A stretch of DNA of 64,000 nucleotides from Plasmodium relictum (GCF_900005765.1 NC_041688.1:901341-965340), one strand, 5' to 3'. Shown: positions 34,462-46,254, counted from the first letter of the stretch. Numbers and translations: made by a program. The notes: generated by a model not told the origin, from the letters alone.

Positions 34462-36257
34462 TAAAAAAAAATATAAAATAAAAATTATTAAAATGTAAAA
34501 CAAGGAAATTAAGAAGATATGTCATATATGGTGATAGGCACCTATAAAAAATAAATACCGAAAGATATATTTAATACTTCATTGTTCATATATCATACAA
34601 AATAAAAAAAAAAAAGAATAATTAATTTTTTTTAATATAATGATGATATTTCGGACTTTTTTTTTTTATATATATTTGAGAAATATATACTTTTATATAA
34701 TTTTATATATAATTATATAAGTACAAAGGTATTTTTGTATTTTTTTTTTTCGTTTTAAACAATTTTATTTTAATATATATTATTTTTTATAAAATGTTTA
34801 TAACATTTTCATACATATATTTTTCAGAAATGTTCCTTAACCTAATATTATTCATTATTATGATAATTCAATTAATATATCTTTTAATGTTTTTTTTTTT
34901 TTAAGGCATTAAGTTATTTTATACTTTCAAATATATTTTATAAAATGAATTATTTTCATGAAAAAAAAAATTTTTTTTTTTAAGAAGCTTTTTATTTCTA
35001 CCTTTAAAAGCAGACATATGAATGTCGTCATTTCTTTTGCAATATTGTTATTAATCCGCTATAATTAATATTTGTAAATTTTAAATTATTTTACTTCTAA
35101 GAAAAAAATTACATTTTATTATTTCCTTTTTTCTTTTACATAAATGAAAAATATAAGCATTTCATTTTTAACATTATTTCCTATTTCATTCGTAATTTTC
35201 CATACATAATTCAATAACTCTAAATATTTAGTTTTTTGTTATAGTAATAATATTAATGAAAGATAACATAATTAAATATATGCATAAAATATTTAAAAAT
35301 GAATAAATACAAAAGAATTCTTTAAATTATAAAATTTAATTAAAACATTATATGCCAATTGAGAAATAAATTAAATATTGCTATTATACTATTAGTTTTC
35401 TTTTTTTTTTTTTAAATATTTTATATTCTTATATTAAAAATGTATTTTTTTTTTTAATATACTACTTTCACACATCATGAGATGTTGGAAAACAAAAAAA
35501 AAATTTTTTTTTTTTTTTAATCTTTATTTTTAATTATTCTAATTCCAGAGACATTTTTTTTTTATATAAAAAAAGAAAAAAAGCGAAGATAGAATATCAT
35601 AAAAGAACAAGATTTTACAAAAAAAAGTTATAGATATATTCTTTGAAAATTTTTCTTTTTTTTTTTAACACTTTCTTAAATTTTAAAATATATATCTTAT
35701 ATTTAATTTCTCTTTTAATGCTCAATATTATAAATATTCACCGATTTTACAATCATTATATATTTTTATTTTTCTATGAATTATAATAGAGTTTTTCACT
35801 TCAATCATCTGACATTGAAATGTATATTTACGTACATTTATGTAAAAAAGAAAACATGGTAAAAAAAGTGTACTATCGTCAAGATGAAACCTTTATCTAA
35901 ATTATTTTGAAAATTTCCGAAATTTTGTGTGTAAAATAAAGAGTTAAACTATTTTATTATCCAATAAAGATTATCTACATTTATTAATTCATTAAAAAAA
36001 GTGTACTTTTAAATAAAGAGGATATTTTTTTTATTGATAAACTATTTTTTCAATATAAAAATTTACATTTTGAATAATATTCCATGTTTTGATAATAAAA
36101 TTTTATATACATAAAAAAAAAAAAAAAAAAGCCTTTTATATGAAGTACATGTCATTTTTTAGAAAAAATTATTGATACACATTAAAATAATGATTTAAAA
36201 TAATTTTATAGAAAAAATTAATATATAAAATAAAATTTTTAATTTTTATTTATTAGT
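34462..36257. other. Intergenic region between SUB1 and the small secreted-protein gene
   Basis: 3' flank of SUB1 and 5' flank of the next gene. A 57-base block on the minus strand (35058-35002), bounded by AG and GT and open in one frame, has coding-like composition; see findings. Otherwise homopolymers. Confidence 0.5.
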
Positions 36258-36725
36258 ATGAACTTCATTTTACGTAACTTACCTATCTTTACTGTATATT
36301 TCTTTTTTTTTATAAACAATTTTTCTGGAACAAATCTGACTTCAATAAAATATGCACTCAATAAAATTATGATTGAAGAAAATAAATGGAAAAATAAAAG
36401 AGATAATAAAACATGTATCAATCAATTGATATTAAAGATAGTTAAAAATGAAATAGGATATAAAGAGTTGCCTTCAAAAAGTTTATTGATGACTTCAAAA
36501 TTATATAATATAAAAAAACTTTTTGATGATTTATCTGAAGATGAAAAATTATCAAAAATTATAGGGGCATGCGGGAATTATGTTTACTTAAAGTATATCG
36601 AAACAATTATATTTACTCTTCATGAAAATGTTCAAACAGTAAATTTAAAAAATTTTTTACAGTTGCTTATAAGTAAAGATGTGTGCATTGAATTTAATCA
36701 GGATTCTGTAGAGTTTGTAGATTAA
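36258..36725 (+). CDS. Small secreted protein of unknown function within the subtilisin cluster
   Basis: A 155-residue single-exon frame. Residues 5-24 are hydrophobic and read as a signal peptide (IFTVYFFFFINNFSGTN), followed by a soluble, predicted helical region with three cysteines (TCINQ, GACGN, DVCIE) and acidic C-terminus (DSVEFVD). No membrane segment follows, so it should enter the secretory pathway. I recognise no family. Base composition and codon use match neighbouring genes and the frame is much better than chance, so it is likely real. It lies between SUB1 and the PIMMS2-like gene on the same strand. From memory there is a small conserved gene at this place in P. falciparum. A TTTATTAG just before the ATG could be the end of a 5' leader intron. 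Confidence 0.75.
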   Translation: MNFILRNLPIFTVYFFFFINNFSGTNLTSIKYALNKIMIEENKWKNKRDNKTCINQLILKIVKNEIGYKELPSKSLLMTSKLYNIKKLFDDLSEDEKLSKIIGACGNYVYLKYIETIIFTLHENVQTVNLKNFLQLLISKDVCIEFNQDSVEFVD

Positions 36726-38599
36726 TAATTTTAAAGAGTAAAAGAAAAAATATTATATATATAAGATAAGAGATAAATTACATTTAAATAAATTTTATCA
36801 GAAAAAAAAAAATAAATAAATAAGCAAATAAAAAGAAAACAGGAAGATATAAGGTAATTTTATATGAAAAATAATCTATATTTCATACTGAAAATTTTTT
36901 TTAGGGAATACTACATATTACTCACAATAAAAATATTTTATATAGAAATTAAAAATACTTTAAGTTTTTATTTATTACTGCATTTTTTAGAATGAAAATA
37001 TCTTATATTAAATATAGCATAAATCCATTAATAAAATAATATTTATGACTAAAGATTTCACGTGGACTAATCTATAAATTTTATCATATAATTTTTTTTT
37101 TTAATTACATTTCTCAAGTTCTTGAAGTTCTTTTTTATTTTTTTTTATTTTTAATAATATGCAATTGGTATTTGTTTTACTTTAAAATGGAAGATACGTC
37201 TATATAAAGAGATAGTCTTAAAAACTTTTTAAAAAGAAAACAAAAATTATAAGTATTTATATATAGAATTTTTAAAAGATATATATATATATATATATTA
37301 CTTAATAGCTGTCTCTTAATATAAATTCATAAAATATTACATATTTAAAATTTTACACAAATTAAAATAATATTGAAAACTTTTACATAATGAAATATTT
37401 TTTATTTAAAGTTTTTCTTTTTTTTCATATTAATATGCTTTTTGAAAATATAATATTGATATAAAAATAAAAAAAAATTTAGAAGAAATAATGATAATTA
37501 TATAATGTGAACTTTAATATTTATTTTTTATCTAAGACACCGTTCACAAGCATTCTGAATATAAATATATATAATTTTTGGTATTTCAAAAAAAAAAAAA
37601 ATATATATATATATAAGTTAATGAGTAATATAAGCAAAAATTATTAAAAAAATATGGCAAAATTAAAGAATGCTTATATGGAATAATTAATTGCATAATT
37701 TGTTATTTTAGATACTTTATTTTTTTTATTTTATATTAAGAGAAAAAAAATCCGAAACATATATTATAGAGTGAGCCTAAAAATTTAGTTGTATTCAGTC
37801 CTTTTAGTGAATATCGAAAAAAAAAAAAAATAAAATAAAATAAATAAAAATTCACATTTAATTAAAAATAAAATTAGTTATTTTTTAAAATATATTCCCC
37901 ATTTTAAAAAGTGTAAATTATTTTCCCAATTGATAATTAAGAAAGTATATATTAATCAAAGGAAATTATTATCTCTAATTCTTATTTCTTCTTTCATTAA
38001 TGCTATTTTTATTAAATATATATATATAATATATACTTAATGAAATATAATTTAAAATTTTTTAATAATAAACTTTATTATATTTAGTTTTTTTTTTAAC
38101 TGTTTTTTTTTTTTTTTGATCTATATTATACTGTTGTATAAAACTGAAAAAACTAAATTCTAGAGAAAAAAATATATATATATATATAATTGTACAATAT
38201 TTAAAATACCGAATATTTTACGATAATTTTGCATTAGCTTACTCTTATTTTTTAGCTATTTATATATAAAAACATGTTACAAAAAAGAAAAAAAAAAAAA
38301 AAATCTAGCTAAAACTTCATTGGGTTAATATTGTAATAAAAAACTTACTTTATATCTCTTTTATTTTTTATATATCATGCCACCAAATATTAAGAATATC
38401 AAAATTTTATTTAACTTTTTTTCAATTTTTTTTTATTATTAAAAATATTCATAAAAAAAATTCTAAATTTTAACCGTTTTCTTCCTTGTCTTTTAAAAAT
38501 AAATACATCTTTTATTCTTTTGTCTACATTTACTAGAGAATTTTTTTTTATTATATATCAATATTTTAAAATAAAATATAAAATATATTATTTTTAAAA
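36726..38599. other. Intergenic region upstream of the PIMMS2-like gene
   Basis: 1.9 kb of A/T runs. A small GC-richer island at about 37531-37558 includes CTGA and is preceded at 37491 by ATGATAA; it lacks a terminal stem, so I do not call a snoRNA. No gene recognised. Confidence 0.5.
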
Positions 38600-41494
38600 A
38601 TGTTTTTTTTTAATAAAAATTTTAGTTCTTTGGTTGTAATAACAATTCTTTTTCTTGTTTTATTTACATTCAAAGATTTTCACTTTTCAGACAAATTTCC
38701 TCAAAAAAATGAAAAGCAAAGACTTTTGTTTGAGAATTTAAGAAGAATTTTTTCAGAAAAGTTAGATATTTATGATAGTAGAAATGTTAATATCCCGACA
38801 TTCGTTGAACTTAAGTTGAAAAATAATAATGATAAAGAAATAAAGAAAATAAATAACCAAAATAGAAAAAATGAGGACTATATAAAAAAATGCGAAGATG
38901 AAAGTAGAAATTTTTTAAAAAATATTTATATAAAGATAAAAAAAATTTTTGGGGGAGAATCATTTGATAAATATGATTGTATAAATTCTGTAAAATATAA
39001 GAAATTCAATGAAAATTTGAAGTATATTATGGAAAACAATGCAGCAATTGAAAGAACACCAATCTGCTTAATTGACACAGGTATTGATACTAAAGACAAT
39101 TTAATCAAACATTTTTTAAATTCTGAAAACGAAAATAAAAATTATGAGTATTATTCATCTAATTTTAAAACTCAGAAAGATGATCAATATGGTATTAATA
39201 CGGAAAATTGTAATGAACATAATTATTCATATTGTGAATCTTCAAATTTAGAAGATATCAATAACCATGGAACGTTTGTCGCTAATACAATAATTCAAAG
39301 TGATTTATTAAAAGAAAAAAAGGTATTTAAGAAAAGTACCAGGTTAGTAATATGTAAAGCATTTGGAAATAAGGCAAGTTCCCATTTAACCCCATTAATT
39401 AAATGTTTAGAATACTGTAAAATGAAAAATGTAAAAATAATTCATGTAAGTTATAATATTTATGAAAAGAATGAAAAATTAATTAGGGTTATGGATGACT
39501 TAAAGAAATCTCAAATAATAATAGTATCCCCTTCACAACATATATATAATGCAAACAAAGAAAGGAAAAACGATGATGATGAATATAGAAAAGCGAAATT
39601 TTATCCATCATCTTTTTCTGAAAATTATGAAAATGTTTTTTCTATTGGAGCTTTAGAATATTCGCATCTATCTCATAGTGATAAAATAAATATAAAATTA
39701 TTAAATAAAGACGATAAAGAAATATTAAATAGGGATAATACGACTCTATTTAATTTTACATATAGAACTTATTTATCTGAAAAAAAAGATTCTGATATAG
39801 AATATTCTCCTAATTACGCTTCTGCATCTTTTGTAAATACATTAATAGTTATTCTAAATATAAATCCCAAATTATCTTTAAGTAAAATAAGAAAAATTTT
39901 AAAAAAATCAGTAGTCGTTGAAAAAGAGCTAAAAAAGTTATCAGAATGGGGAGGTTATATTGACGTATTCAGAGTAATTGATAGATCATTAAAAGATAGA
40001 AAAAAGTTTTATAAATTACTTTATATGGAATTAAATAATGAAGAACAACAAAAGTTAAGTAATATAGACTCAAAAAATGCTTCCGTCACTGGACTACACT
40101 CAAATACACTCCACAACCAAGCTAATAACCAAAGGGGTTTAGATAAAATTGGAAAAAATACTAATAATGATTTTATAGAATTTAAAAGAAATCAATATAT
40201 GAAAAAAGAAAAAGAGAAACAATATTATAATAATCATCATGATAATTCACTATTACTATCGAATAATAGGGATAATGATGTTCAGAGCTTATTAGGCAAC
40301 ATAAACAGAGACATTCCACGAAAAAGAGAAAATACAAACTCTCTAGATATTGAAAAGACAATGATGGACCATGAAGTGAATATCCTTTCAAAAGATTTAA
40401 AAGACTCACAAGAGGGAATAACTTTTGATAATAACGAAATATTTAATGGCAATAAAAATTTTTACAACTCTGAAGAAGATAAATATAACTTAAACAAAAC
40501 ATATCCTTATGATGAAAATGTTGCCAATTCTGATAATCTATATGGTTCCCCTTCTTATGTTAGTTTTTTGCAGAGACCATTAAGTGATGAAATGCTACCA
40601 AGACATGAAGAACATAGTAAGTATCAAACTTATGGAGATGACTATTATAATTTTGGCAATAGTAGTAATTATGAAAATGAATATAAGAATTCTAATTATG
40701 GCATAAATAGATTGGATGAAGATTACAGTTATGAAAATGAGAAAAGATTCAATAGAAGCGCTCCATATGATTTCAATAAAGATATTGACTATATAAATAA
40801 TACAAATAATTATAATTATAGGGATGACAAATTATCCTTATTAAATCAAAATCATAATTCATCAGAAGAATTATATACATTGAAAAATAGTCATTCACCA
40901 TATTTAGAAGAATCAAGAAATTATACAATGCCACAACCCTATGAAATGCAAATTGATGAACCCAGTAACATACATATAAAGAGAGACAAACTAATAAATA
41001 AAGAACGTAAAAGTAATTCAAGGTATTCAAAAAATTCAAAGAAATTAAAAAAGAGAAAACAAAGAGGAAAAAAACCACTATCAAAAAGAAATAAATCAGG
41101 GGTAAGAAATTTATCAAAAAAAACTCAACGAAATAGAAAAAGATCCAAAATAATGAAAAAAAGAGGAAAAAAAATAGACAAAAATCAACGAAATAAAGAA
41201 AGATCCAAAATAATGAAAAAAAGAGGAAAACAGATAAAAAAAAATCAAAGGAAATTTATATCAAAAAAAAGTAAACCAAAACAAAAAAGATTATTAAAAA
41301 ATTTGAAAAGAAAAAGAAAATTATCCAGAAGAATACCACTAAAGAAAAGAAGTTCATTAAAAACTCAAAGAAAAAGACAACCTAAAGCAGCATCAAAGAT
41401 AATAAAAAACACAAGAGGATTACCAAAAAAGAAAGTACTCATAAAAAAAAAAGCATTTGTAAAAAAACAAAGAAAAATTTACAATAAAAGATAA
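38600..41494 (+). CDS. PIMMS2: PIMMS2-like subtilisin homologue, predicted catalytically inactive, with Lys/Arg-rich tail
   Basis: A 964-residue single-exon protein with an N-terminal signal/anchor (10-25). The subtilase fold spans about 140-470: Asp159 (CLIDTGID) and His223 (NNHGTFVAN) are kept, but the oxyanion Asn is Gln313 (VSPSQH) and the catalytic Ser aligns without gaps to Asn405 (SPNYASASF; SUB1 has GTSMAAPH). The following helix (NINPKLSLSKIRKILKKS) and WGGYIDVF match SUB1 and SUB3, which fixes the alignment. After this comes an Asn/Tyr/Asp-rich low-complexity region (about 470-800) and a highly basic tail (about 805-964). PIMMS2 is known to me as an ookinete subtilisin-like protein needed for mosquito midgut traversal, encoded between SUB3 and SUB1; the position here is the same. 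Orthology is by position and family; inactivity is inferred. Confidence 0.85.
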   Translation: MFFFNKNFSSLVVITILFLVLFTFKDFHFSDKFPQKNEKQRLLFENLRRIFSEKLDIYDSRNVNIPTFVELKLKNNNDKEIKKINNQNRKNEDYIKKCEDESRNFLKNIYIKIKKIFGGESFDKYDCINSVKYKKFNENLKYIMENNAAIERTPICLIDTGIDTKDNLIKHFLNSENENKNYEYYSSNFKTQKDDQYGINTENCNEHNYSYCESSNLEDINNHGTFVANTIIQSDLLKEKKVFKKSTRLVICKAFGNKASSHLTPLIKCLEYCKMKNVKIIHVSYNIYEKNEKLIRVMDDLKKSQIIIVSPSQHIYNANKERKNDDDEYRKAKFYPSSFSENYENVFSIGALEYSHLSHSDKINIKLLNKDDKEILNRDNTTLFNFTYRTYLSEKKDSDIEYSPNYASASFVNTLIVILNINPKLSLSKIRKILKKSVVVEKELKKLSEWGGYIDVFRVIDRSLKDRKKFYKLLYMELNNEEQQKLSNIDSKNASVTGLHSNTLHNQANNQRGLDKIGKNTNNDFIEFKRNQYMKKEKEKQYYNNHHDNSLLLSNNRDNDVQSLLGNINRDIPRKRENTNSLDIEKTMMDHEVNILSKDLKDSQEGITFDNNEIFNGNKNFYNSEEDKYNLNKTYPYDENVANSDNLYGSPSYVSFLQRPLSDEMLPRHEEHSKYQTYGDDYYNFGNSSNYENEYKNSNYGINRLDEDYSYENEKRFNRSAPYDFNKDIDYINNTNNYNYRDDKLSLLNQNHNSSEELYTLKNSHSPYLEESRNYTMPQPYEMQIDEPSNIHIKRDKLINKERKSNSRYSKNSKKLKKRKQRGKKPLSKRNKSGVRNLSKKTQRNRKRSKIMKKRGKKIDKNQRNKERSKIMKKRGKQIKKNQRKFISKKSKPKQKRLLKNLKRKRKLSRRIPLKKRSSLKTQRKRQPKAASKIIKNTRGLPKKKVLIKKKAFVKKQRKIYNKR
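41128..41250 (+). repeat. Two-copy 60-bp tandem repeat encoding a basic 20-residue unit
   Basis: Within the PIMMS2-like tail, the unit RSKIMKKRGK followed by NQRNK-like residues occurs twice with a 60-bp period and few substitutions. It looks like a recent in-frame duplication in the Lys/Arg-rich tail. Confidence 0.85.
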
Positions 41495-43376
41495 AAAAAC
41501 TTTTAGATGAAAAATAAAAAATTCTTTGAAAAAGCTATCTATTATTTTATTTTTAATAAAAAAAAAAATGAAAGTAAATAATTTAAGAAGAAATACTTAT
41601 GGTAGGAAAATAAGAAAAATTCTATGAAATAGAAGAAATTTACAAATTCTTAGCAAGGCATTATTTATACAAAGAAATAATTGTGAAAGGACAAATTCAG
41701 GAGAATAATACAATTAGAGAAAAAAAAAAAACTAAAAAAAAAGAGCAATTAATATTCGTATAATACTTTATAAAAAGTAATTTTTAATTGAATGAAAAAT
41801 GTTCATTCAAATTGGTTATTTTTTTTTTTTCCTCAAATTCATGCATAAAAAAGTTTTTTGTTAAATTAGTTGTGTGTGTATATACATATATATATACACA
41901 TATGTTTCTATTTTATTAGATGAATTATATATACATATTTATCTCTATTTATTTATAATGTTTACTAATTTTCATTTAGGTATTTAAAAAAATGCATATT
42001 ATTCTTTTTATAAATATCTTTTTAAATTACAAATTTTTTTTAATTCTTTAAAAATTGTTATATAAAACAATATTTTGTCATAATAATTGAAACGAAATCC
42101 TAAAAAAAGTGTATTTAAAAATACATTTTTACATTTTAAATATAATTTGAAAAATATAAATATTTTAATTTAAAAAGTGGAATACAAATATATATATGTA
42201 AACTATTTATTTTATAATTTTTTAGGTTAATTTTTTTTTTAATTATTCATACTCTATACTAATAAAGTGTGCCAAAGTATTATATTGCTTAATACATAAA
42301 TTATAAAAATTTATAATAAAAAAATTATTTTGTTAACATTATATAAAAAAATTATATATAGATACATAATGAACCAATAAATGAGAATTAAGATAAAATT
42401 AAAAATACATATAATATTTAAAGATTTCATATGCTGAAAACAACATTCTTCTATTATATAAAAATAGAACTATGTAAATAATAAAAAAAGTTTATTTCTT
42501 CATTTAAAAATATATTATTTTTGCTTATCTAACAATGTCTTTTATAAAACAGAATTCAAAAAAAAAAAAAAAATAAAATAATAAAATAACAAGAAAATAA
42601 AAAATAGATTAATTCAAAAAATATTTTTTCTGTTGTATGGAACATGATTTTTTAGATTTTTTTTTTTTATTGAACCCTATAAATTATATTACATTGTATT
42701 TCCTGTAAAACAATTCAAGAAATAGTTGAATTTTTCTAAACATATTTAAAATTTTAAAATATTTTAGATAAATGCATATATACTTTTGTAATTTAAAAAG
42801 AACAAAATAAAACGCCCCATTTTTTAATAAAATAATGGTTATTTCAAATTTTGTGGCAATTATTTTTGATTAATAATTCATACACACTATTTAATTATGA
42901 TGCATAGGAGTTATTAATATTTTTTTATTATATAAAAAGGAAATTTTTTAGATTATAAATGGTATAAGTGTAAAAATTAAGTATTTTATTTCTATAATAT
43001 TAATTTTTTTTTTATTTCAATATAAAATGTTTATATGGAAAATGAAACATATTTAACATTGTGCACATCATTTTTGAAATTATATAATTATATAGTAAAT
43101 TGTTTATAACAATTAAAATGATATAAAAAATTTTATGAGTTTCAGAAAATAGTTGCAGCATAAATCTAAATTAACTCTCCTTTTCAAATGGAGAAAGTAT
43201 TCGTGCATTTTAAAATATAATAAATTTTTTGATTTCCTTATTTTTCTTTTGAATTGTAAAATTGAAGATTTTTATATAATTTTTTTTTATTTTATTTTTA
43301 TGTATTGTATTGTTTACATGCATAAAAAAAAATATATATATATTTATGTATACATAGTTTTATATTTTGCAATAGG
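41495..43376. other. Intergenic region between the PIMMS2-like gene and SUB3
   Basis: 3' flank of the PIMMS2-like gene and promoter region of SUB3. Two adjacent open blocks on + at 43035-43094 and 43153-43380 look partly coding and could be a small gene or a 5' extension of SUB3; see findings. The 22-mer shared with 16123 lies at 42774. Confidence 0.5.
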
Positions 43377-45026
43377 ATGATAAATAGACATTATTTATTT
43401 TTCTATTTTGTTAATTATATTGTTTTTTGTAAAATAAGTTTTACAAATATAGAATATTTTAAAAATATCAAAGTATCAAAGAATAAAATAAATCTGGAAA
43501 AATGTATGTGGAATAGCTTAAATATTAATAAAACTAATTGTAAAGGAAGGTTTCTACATGAAATTAAAAATAACATGTTACATATAAAAAAAAAATTTAA
43601 AAATCCTCAATCACAAATCAATATTTCATATGAGGAGAATAAGTCTAATAAGGAAAATAGATATAAAAAAAATGATATAGATGATATAATAATAAAGAAA
43701 TTAATTATAAGATTTAAAGAACATAATAATTTTTTAAGATTGAGAATTTTTAAAAAAAGATTTATGAATATTCTATCACACTGTGGAAGAGTTAAAAGAT
43801 TAGATGATATAAATTTTTATTTGTATGATTTTTTTAAAGGATTAAGTGAAACATACTTAAAAATGTGCTTACAATTATTAAAGAGCAAAAGAATTAGTGT
43901 TGAATTGGATTATAAAATTAAGAATAATGAAGAAAAAAGCATGAATACATCAGAAAAAATTATTGATGTATCACATGACAGCCGTTTGGATAGTATATGC
44001 AATATGTTTAAATTAAATAATAATTCAAATTTTAAATTTCTTTTAAATAAAATGTATAAAAAATGCAATATGACTAATATACTAGAAGGCTATGATATAA
44101 TTCAATTAAAAGAAGCAATGGAATTAGCAGGGCCATATGAAATAAATGATGTAAATGTGTGTATTGTTGATACAGGAATTGATCATAACCATGATGATTT
44201 AAAAGATAATATTATAGAAATAAAAAAAAGTAAAAGAAATAAGATAAAAGGTGATACTTTATACAATAATGGAGAAAATTCAATGGATAGACATGGTCAT
44301 GGGACTTTTATAGCTGGGATTATTGCCGGTAATTCTCAAAAAGATAAAGGTATAAAAGGAATTAGCAAAAAAGCTAAATTAATAATTTGCAAAGCATTAA
44401 ATGACAATAATACTGGTTATATAAGTGATGTCTTAGAATGTTTTAATTTCTGTGCTAAAAAAAAAGCTAGAATTATTAATGCTAGTTTTGCTAGTACAGC
44501 TGATCATTCATCTTTATTTAATGCTTTAATGAAATTACAAGAAAAAAACATTTTAGTTATAACATCATCTGGAAATTGTTCAGGAAATAATAAAAAAAAT
44601 ACCTTTCAGCATTGCAATTTAGATGTTAAGAAATTATATCCATCTGCTTATACTGTAAAATTAAATAATATAATTAGTGTATCTAATATGCTTCAGCAGC
44701 CAAATGGGAACTTAATTATATCACCCGATTCTTGTTATAGTAAAAGTTATGTTCATTTAGCTGCACCTGGAAAAAATATAAGATCAACATTGCCTCATAA
44801 TAAATATGCAATAAGTAGCGGTTCTTCTTTTTCTGCTGCTATTATTACAGGTTTTGCTTCTTTAATGCTGTCAATAAATTCAGAATTAACATGCTTCCAA
44901 ATTATTGAAAAATTTAAAAATTCGATAACTCATGAGAAATCACTTAAAAATAAAGTTAAATGGGGAGGCTTCATAAATGCATATAACTTAATTAAGTCTA
45001 CTGCAGAATCTTTACAATATAATTAA
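43377..45026 (+). CDS. SUB3: Subtilisin-like serine protease SUB3
   Basis: A 549-residue single-exon protein with a signal peptide (about 5-24) and a prodomain of some 235 residues. Subtilase residues: Asp265 (CIVDTGIDHNHDDL), His308 (RHGHGTFIAG), oxyanion Asn400 (SSGNC) and Ser484 (SGSSFSAA). The triad is complete, but the serine motif lacks the Pro-His of the canonical GTSMAxPH, having Ala-Ile instead. KWGGFINAYNLI closes the domain. In P. falciparum SUB3 lies next to ribosomal protein L4, as here. It is described as a serine protease that is not essential in blood stages; its substrate is not clear to me. An AG acceptor-like site (TTTTGCAATAG) ends one base before the ATG, so a leader intron is possible. 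Shorter than the P. falciparum protein (769 residues from memory). Confidence 0.92.
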   Translation: MINRHYLFFYFVNYIVFCKISFTNIEYFKNIKVSKNKINLEKCMWNSLNINKTNCKGRFLHEIKNNMLHIKKKFKNPQSQINISYEENKSNKENRYKKNDIDDIIIKKLIIRFKEHNNFLRLRIFKKRFMNILSHCGRVKRLDDINFYLYDFFKGLSETYLKMCLQLLKSKRISVELDYKIKNNEEKSMNTSEKIIDVSHDSRLDSICNMFKLNNNSNFKFLLNKMYKKCNMTNILEGYDIIQLKEAMELAGPYEINDVNVCIVDTGIDHNHDDLKDNIIEIKKSKRNKIKGDTLYNNGENSMDRHGHGTFIAGIIAGNSQKDKGIKGISKKAKLIICKALNDNNTGYISDVLECFNFCAKKKARIINASFASTADHSSLFNALMKLQEKNILVITSSGNCSGNNKKNTFQHCNLDVKKLYPSAYTVKLNNIISVSNMLQQPNGNLIISPDSCYSKSYVHLAAPGKNIRSTLPHNKYAISSGSSFSAAIITGFASLMLSINSELTCFQIIEKFKNSITHEKSLKNKVKWGGFINAYNLIKSTAESLQYN

Positions 45027-46221
45027 TGATATTATGTAATTTTTTAATCTTTAAACATTAATTATTATAAATTTTTGTTGGGTTTTTTAAATTACTTTGA
45101 AGATATTATTATTATATATTAAGATTTAAATAGAACTATATTATGTGTATATAATTAAAATTAAAGATTACATATATTTTTTTTTAAATATTAATGAACA
45201 CAAAAATTTTCTTTTTTTTTTAGTATTTTTTAATTAAAAGAAAAACTTATTTTTTTTTTTTTTTTTTGGGCTTATTAAAAATGTAAAATTATATTTATTA
45301 AACTGTTACATTTACAAATTAATTATACATATGACAATTTCTTTTTATATTGTTTAGAAAAGAGTTTTAATTTTCTTAAAATAGTTCTATTAACAATATT
45401 ACAAATAGAAAAATTTATATTTTTAATTAAAATAATAATACGACACAATATATATATTTATTATAAAAAAAAATTATATATATTCCCTTTTTTTTTTCTT
45501 TATAATTATTATTTTAAGGAATACTGTTTACAACTGAATATTGTTAGCATTCCTAACTCTACAACTTAAAATTGATAATTTAATTATCATTTTTATAATT
45601 GCCACTATTATAATTTTTATTCCTTTAGTTTTTTTTTTTTAGAAATTGATATTTTTTTTCTTTTTAAAATATTTTTCTTTTATTTTATTTCACTTATTTT
45701 TATTACTTTTTATATGGTAGACATTTCTATTTGAATTTAAAGGAATTTTTTATATTTAATGAATTTTAATTATTTGTATTTTTAATTGAAGTATAATGTA
45801 CGTTTTACAACAGTTTGTCTTTTTCATTAAATTTTTAGTTTTATTCATAAGTATAAGTAAAAAAAATTAAAATAACATACAAAAATAAAAGGATACTTTT
45901 ATTTATTAATTTATCATATATATATATATATACATGTACTGATTTTTTTTTTTTCCCTATAAATGAAGCACATAATAAGAATATTATTAAAAAAAAATTT
46001 TTAAAAGCTTTATTTTTATTATTCTAGTATTTTTTATATATTTAAGTGCACTTCATTCTCCTATTTATATTCAAAATATTTCATTAGAAGAAAATAAAAA
46101 GCTAGTATAAATACATTGCTGTTATATGCTATATAAGTTACATGTGTATTATATTATATTTTTTTTTTTTAAACAGAAAAATTGCATTATTATCTTACAT
46201 ATATTAAGAAAAATTTCTATT

Positions 46222-46254
<33 letters not shown>

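Noticed and set aside
37491-37558. Box C/D snoRNA candidate (ATGATAA to CTGA)
   Set aside because: Boxes are spaced well but the flanks form no terminal stem, and the minus strand could equally be read as a short exon.
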